A stretch of DNA of 10,282 nucleotides. It comes from Burkholderiales bacterium. Its GTDB lineage: Bacteria; Pseudomonadota; Gammaproteobacteria; Burkholderiales; Burkholderiaceae_C. The notes beneath the pieces were generated by a model. The model was given only the letters and a program-made list of their open reading frames with translations, made no database searches and had not been told where the DNA came from. The stretch is from the NCBI GenBank assembly GCA_005786815.1, contig SYDB01000181.1, forward strand, positions 1-10,282, written 5' to 3'. The position numbers and the translations under genes are program-made. Each line of letters opens with the position of its first letter. The first letter of the stretch is position 1. Below, in pieces: positions 6,766-10,282 of this stretch.

Positions 6766-7502
6766 TAGCCCATATGCAAACCACCGTTACACGAGAAGTC
6801 AGCACCTGTCGTGAAACCTGATTGGTCACCTGCTAGCCAACCCACGATCGAACCGATTTCGTCAGGTGTGCCTAAGCGCTTGACTGGAATGGTGGCCACG
6901 ATTTTGTCCAAGATGTCTTGGCGAATCGCACGCACCATATCGGTACCGATATAGCCAGGTGAAACGGTATTCACAGTCACACCTTTGCTAGCCAACTCTT
7001 GTGCCAAGGCCATGGTGAAGCCATGCATGCCAGCTTTAGCAGCAGAGTAGTTGGTTTGACCAGACTGGCCTTTGTTGCCATTGACCGAAGAAATTTGGAC
7101 GATGCGGCCCCAACCTTTTTCGACCATGTCAGGCACAACTTGTTTGGTCACGTTGAACATCGAGTTCAAGTTAGTGTCAATCACAGCGTCCCAATCATCG
7201 CGCGTCATTTTTAAGAACACACGGTCTTTGGTGATACCAGCGTTGCTCACCAGCACGTCAATCGGGCCATGGTCGTTTTTGGCTTTGGTGAAAGCTTCCA
7301 CGGTGGAGTCCCAATCGGCGACGTTACCAACCGAGGTATAGAAGGTAAAGCCCAAGGCTTTTTGTTCGTCGATCCACTTTTTGAAATCACGCGTCGGGCC
7401 GCAGCCTGCAATAACGGTGTATCCGTCGTTATGCAGCCGTTGGCAAATTGCGGTTCCGATACCACCCATGCCTCCTGTGACGTACGCTACTTTTTTGCTC
7501 AT
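6765..7502 (-). CDS. phaB: NADPH-dependent acetoacetyl-CoA reductase PhaB
   Basis: Second PHB enzyme (245 aa): reduces acetoacetyl-CoA to (R)-3-hydroxybutyryl-CoA in the cytoplasm. It is a classical short-chain dehydrogenase: TGGMGGIG (9-16) binds the cofactor, SNAGI is at 86-90, and the catalytic residues are Ser139 (QISSVNG), Tyr152 and Lys156 (NYSAAK). SPGYIGTDMV (181-190) and the C-terminal NGGLHMG agree with Cupriavidus necator PhaB, which from memory is one residue longer. Recalled alignment shows three differences at residues discussed for the Cupriavidus enzyme: Ser147 in place of Phe148, Glu46 in place of Gln47, and Ser172 in place of Thr173. The ATG at 7502-7500 has AGGAGA six bases upstream. 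The 82-base gap from phaA shows no clear terminator. The stop overlaps the dusA start by one base. FabG-type reductase is the alternative, made unlikely by the phaCA neighbours. Confidence 0.96.
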   Translation of the reverse strand: MSKKVAYVTGGMGGIGTAICQRLHNDGYTVIAGCGPTRDFKKWIDEQKALGFTFYTSVGNVADWDSTVEAFTKAKNDHGPIDVLVSNAGITKDRVFLKMTRDDWDAVIDTNLNSMFNVTKQVVPDMVEKGWGRIVQISSVNGNKGQSGQTNYSAAKAGMHGFTMALAQELASKGVTVNTVSPGYIGTDMVRAIRQDILDKIVATIPVKRLGTPDEIGSIVGWLAGDQSGFTTGADFSCNGGLHMG

Positions 7503-7584
7503 GAGTTGTCTCCTGTTAAGGTGGTTTGATTGCTTAGGTGAATTCGAAAATTAGGCAAATTGGGTTTACACGCAGTTTCGTGGA

Positions 7585-8763
7585 TTAACGCTCTAGTGCT
7601 AGAGACACGCCCATGCCGCCGCCTATACACAGTGCAGCCAATCCCTTTTTGGCGTCACGGCGTTGCATCTCATGCAACAAGGTCACCAAAATGCGGCAAC
7701 CGGATGCACCAATAGGGTGACCAATCGCAATGGCACCGCCATTGACGTTGACCTTTGCAGGATCAATGCCAAGTTCTTTATTAACAGCACAGGCTTGGGC
7801 GGCGAAGGCTTCGTTGAGTTCGAACAAATCGACTTCGGCCGCATTCCATCCGGCGCGTTGCAAAGCTTTGCGCGATGCGGGAACTGGACCCATGCCCATG
7901 GTGGCGGGGTCAAGTCCGCTCGTTCCAAATGCGGCAATACGTGCCAGAGGTTTCAAACCTAGGGCGGCGGCTTTTTTGGCAGTCATCACAACAACTGCAG
8001 CGGCACCATCGTTGATACCAGAGGCGTTGCCTGCAGTGACAGAGCCTGCTTTGTCAAATGCAGGACGTAAACCAGCAAGCGCTTCAGCCGTGGTTTTTTT
8101 ATTAATAAATTCGTCGGTGTTAAAAATAATCGGATCGCCCTTGCGTTGGGGAATAGAGACCGACACGATTTCGTCTTTGAACTTGCCAGCGTCTTGCGCA
8201 GCAGATGCTTTTTGTTGACTGCCAAAGGCCAAAGCATCTTGCATATCGCGGCTGATGGCATGCGCTTTGGCTACATTTTCAGCAGTGATGCCCATGTGGT
8301 ACTGGTTGTAAACATCCCATAGGCCATCGACGATCATGGAGTCGACCATGTTCCAGTTACCCATGCGCTGGCCATCGCGCGAACCCACCAAGACGTGGGG
8401 CGAAGCACTCATGTTTTCTTGACCGCCTGCCACCACGATTTCGCTGTCACCCCAGGCAACGGCTTGAGCGGCCAACATCACAGCTTTCAGGCCTGATCCG
8501 CAAACTGCGTTGATGGTGAGCGCGGGCACTTCTTTAGGAACGCCTGAATGCATCAGAGCTTGGCGCGCTGGGTTTTGTCCAGAACCTGCGGCCAAGACTT
8601 GGCCCATGATGACCTCGCCGACCATCGCAGGGTCGACCTTGGCGCGCGCCAAAGCTTCGCGAATCACGATGGATCCCAACTCGGTTGCTGACACTTTGGC
8701 TAGCGAACCACCAAATTTTCCTACTGCAGTACGCGCAGCTGAAACGATAACAATGTCTTCCAT
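7585..8763 (-). CDS. phaA: Acetyl-CoA C-acetyltransferase (beta-ketothiolase) PhaA
   Basis: First PHB enzyme (392 aa): condenses two acetyl-CoA to acetoacetyl-CoA, releasing CoA. All thiolase catalytic residues are present. Cys88 in NAVCGSGLKAV is the acyl-enzyme nucleophile. His349 in GGAIAIGHPIGASG and Cys379 in CIGGGMG activate and deprotonate. NEAF (317-320) supplies the oxyanion-hole Asn. The loop SVTAGNASGINDGAAAVVV (241-259) is the usual C-terminal-domain signature, and EMxxSPHVL-type residues (GGQENMSASPHVL, 113-125) match biosynthetic thiolases. The length and numbering match Cupriavidus PhaA. The ATG at 8763-8761 has GAGGA four bases upstream. The 35-base gap after phaC is A/T-rich. 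Other biosynthetic thiolases (AtoB-like) look alike; the neighbours settle the role. Confidence 0.96.
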   Translation of the reverse strand: MEDIVIVSAARTAVGKFGGSLAKVSATELGSIVIREALARAKVDPAMVGEVIMGQVLAAGSGQNPARQALMHSGVPKEVPALTINAVCGSGLKAVMLAAQAVAWGDSEIVVAGGQENMSASPHVLVGSRDGQRMGNWNMVDSMIVDGLWDVYNQYHMGITAENVAKAHAISRDMQDALAFGSQQKASAAQDAGKFKDEIVSVSIPQRKGDPIIFNTDEFINKKTTAEALAGLRPAFDKAGSVTAGNASGINDGAAAVVVMTAKKAAALGLKPLARIAAFGTSGLDPATMGMGPVPASRKALQRAGWNAAEVDLFELNEAFAAQACAVNKELGIDPAKVNVNGGAIAIGHPIGASGCRILVTLLHEMQRRDAKKGLAALCIGGGMGVSLALER

Positions 8764-8798
8764 GGATTCCTCATATATAAAAAGTAGATTTTAAAAAA

Positions 8799-10282
8799 TT
8801 AGTTGCTGGCGCGTGCCTTGACGTAACGGCCCGGTGCGTTTTCGATGGCTTTGTGTTTGACATTGCCATAGGTCTTGGGCGCAGTGATTTGTTTGCCAGC
8901 ATGCGACTTGATCCATGCGGACCAATCAGGCCACCAGCTGCCTGCATTCTCTGTTGAGATCTCTTGCCAGGCTTGCGCAGTCTTGGGAAATTTGCCTGCT
9001 GGGCCTGTCCAGTAACTACGCTTTTTAGCAGCAGGCGGGTTGATAACACCAGCGATGTGACCAGATGCACCCATGACAAAACGTTTTTTGCCAGGAAAGA
9101 CTTGCGTGCTGGCATAAGAGCCCCCAATCGGCACGATATGGTCTTCACGCGAACCATAGATATACATGGGCAGATTGACTTTGCGCAGGTCTATCTTCTC
9201 TCCGCACACTTCAGTCTTGCCGGGTTTGATCAAGTTGTTTTCTAAATAGGTGTTGCGTAAATACCAGGTATACATGGGGCCTGGCAAATTGGTAGCGTCG
9301 CTATTCCAATACAGCAAATCAAAAGGCGGTGGCGTTTCGCCCTTCAAGTAATTGCCTACGACATAGTTCCAGACTAAGTCGTTGGGCCGCAGAAAACTAA
9401 AGGTGGAGGCCATGTCTTGGCCCTTCATCAAACCGCCATTTGCGAATTGGGCTTCACGGTATTTGACAAAGGCTTCATCAATAAAAACGTCCAACACACC
9501 CGTGTCTTGGAAGTCCACCAAGGTGGTCAACAAGGTGGCACTGGCAACGGGATGTTCATCGCGCGCAGCCAATACGCCTAATGCTGTGGACAAAATGGTG
9601 CCGCCCACACAAAAGCCCAAAGCATTGATTTGTTCTGTGCCAGCAATTTCTTGCACCACATGGATGGCCTTGATCGCCACATGCGAAATGAGATCGTCCC
9701 AGGTGGTGTAAGACATAGACGCATCTGGATTGCGCCAACTCACCACAAAAGTCCTATGCCCTTCACTGACCGCATAGCGAATAAAAGAATTTGCAGGTTG
9801 TAAATCTAAGATGTAGAACTTGTTGATGCAAGGAGGGATCAACAAAAATGGACGCTCATAAACTTTGCCAGTCAATGGCTTGTATTCGAGAAGTTGAAAG
9901 TAGTCGTTCTCAAACACCACTTTGCCTTCAGACGTAGCCACGTTTTTACCGACCTCAAACACGCTTTCGTCCGTCATTGAGACGTGACCCTGCTGCATAT
10001 CTTTCAACAAGTTTTGCATGCCTTTGGCAATGCTTTCGCCTTGGGTCTCGATCGCTTTCTTTTGAGCTTCTGCATTAAAGGCTAAAAAGTTACTGGGCGC
10101 AACCGCTGCAGCCCACTGCTCCACTGCAAACTGGATACGCGCTTTGGTCTTGGGGTCTGTTTGCGCTGCATCGGTGAGCGCCATCAAGGTACGGGTATTG
10201 AGTAAATAGGTGGCCGCTGCAAAAGCCGCCATAGGGTCAGTAGCCCACGCATCCGCAGAGAAGCGTCGGTCTTTCACTTGCG
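8799..10282 (-). CDS. phaC: Class I poly(3-hydroxybutyrate) synthase PhaC, N-terminus outside window
   Basis: Polymerises (R)-3-hydroxyacyl-CoA into PHB on the granule surface. The reading frame stays open to the right edge (the last complete codons read Q-V-K-D-R-R-F), so the valine codon GTG at 10277 is not the start. By comparison with the roughly 589-aa Cupriavidus enzyme, about 95 N-terminal residues are missing. Counting that Val as residue 1, the lipase-like box GFCVGG is at 221-226 with nucleophile Cys223. The catalytic Asp379 is in SREDHIVP and the general-base His407 in GASGHIAGV. These correspond to Cys319, Asp480 and His508 in Cupriavidus. Other class I blocks seen are LIPPCINKFYILDL (146-159), FVVSWRNPD (177-185), SFLRPNDLVWNYVVGNYL (294-311) and the terminal PGRYVKARAS. 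It is the promoter-proximal member of phaCAB in this window. No phasin or phaR gene is visible here. Confidence 0.96.
   Translation of the reverse strand, partial: QVKDRRFSADAWATDPMAAFAAATYLLNTRTLMALTDAAQTDPKTKARIQFAVEQWAAAVAPSNFLAFNAEAQKKAIETQGESIAKGMQNLLKDMQQGHVSMTDESVFEVGKNVATSEGKVVFENDYFQLLEYKPLTGKVYERPFLLIPPCINKFYILDLQPANSFIRYAVSEGHRTFVVSWRNPDASMSYTTWDDLISHVAIKAIHVVQEIAGTEQINALGFCVGGTILSTALGVLAARDEHPVASATLLTTLVDFQDTGVLDVFIDEAFVKYREAQFANGGLMKGQDMASTFSFLRPNDLVWNYVVGNYLKGETPPPFDLLYWNSDATNLPGPMYTWYLRNTYLENNLIKPGKTEVCGEKIDLRKVNLPMYIYGSREDHIVPIGGSYASTQVFPGKKRFVMGASGHIAGVINPPAAKKRSYWTGPAGKFPKTAQAWQEISTENAGSWWPDWSAWIKSHAGKQITAPKTYGNVKHKAIENAPGRYVKARASN

Noticed and set aside
7503..7584. Terminator or hidden gene between phaA and phaB
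   Set aside because: Only weak stems are visible (CACG/CGTG, and an AATT stem around TTCG) with no U-tract. The stretch is too short for a gene and ends in a normal ribosome site for phaB.
7730..8218. Open frame of 162 codons on the plus strand opposite phaA
   Set aside because: It lies wholly antisense to the catalytic-residue-complete phaA gene and has no recognisable domain. The long open frame follows from the codon bias of the opposite strand.
8771..9157. Open frame of 128 codons on the minus strand inside phaC
   Set aside because: It is an alternative frame of phaC, which has its full set of C-terminal class I synthase motifs through this stretch, so there is no frameshift to explain.
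10275..10277. GTG as the start codon of phaC
   Set aside because: The frame remains open upstream to the window edge, and the conserved block DRRF here is internal in class I synthases, so the true start is outside the window.

Overview
The window comes from a proteobacterial chromosome, most likely a betaproteobacterium of the order Burkholderiales. PhaA, PhaB and PhaC closely resemble the Cupriavidus necator proteins as I remember them, including the active-site numbering of PhaA (Cys88, His349, Cys379). Base composition by eye is near half G+C, which is low for the better-known members of that order, so I do not name a genus. All ten genes lie on the minus strand. The window cuts through a gene at each end: the start of phaC at the right and most of a formate dehydrogenase alpha gene at the left.

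Right half, read in the direction of transcription: phaC (10282-8799, N-terminus missing), phaA (8763-7585), phaB (7502-6765), dusA (6765-5767). The first three form the polyhydroxybutyrate (PHB) pathway: thiolase condensation of two acetyl-CoA, NADPH reduction to (R)-3-hydroxybutyryl-CoA, and polymerisation by a class I synthase. The tRNA dihydrouridine synthase gene dusA is joined to phaB by a one-base stop/start overlap, so a tRNA-modification gene rides at the end of the PHB operon.

An 84-base gap (5683-5766) is the only clear operon boundary. It holds a 7-bp inverted repeat just after dusA and an imperfect 22-bp dyad before the next gene.

Left half: a Phd/YefM-type antitoxin (5682-5428) overlaps a RelE/ParE-type toxin (5428-5153). 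Eleven bases later comes a ten-helix EamA/DMT transporter (5141-4206), then a stand-alone molybdopterin oxidoreductase of unknown substrate (4194-2146), a NuoE-NuoF fusion diaphorase subunit (2149-506), and the N-terminal part of an NAD-linked formate dehydrogenase alpha subunit (505-1). The last two form a soluble two-subunit formate dehydrogenase with the architecture of Methylobacterium extorquens FDH1. It would oxidise formate to CO2 and deliver electrons to NAD+. The gaps are so small (11 nt, 11 nt, 4-nt overlap, 0 nt) that the toxin-antitoxin promoter may drive the whole redox operon.

There is no stretch over 300 bases without a gene. I found no RNA gene, insertion sequence, CRISPR array or convincing intrinsic terminator. 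Most of the content is recognisable metabolism. The least explained parts are the orphan molybdopterin enzyme with its transporter and the toxin-antitoxin pair placed at the head of that operon.
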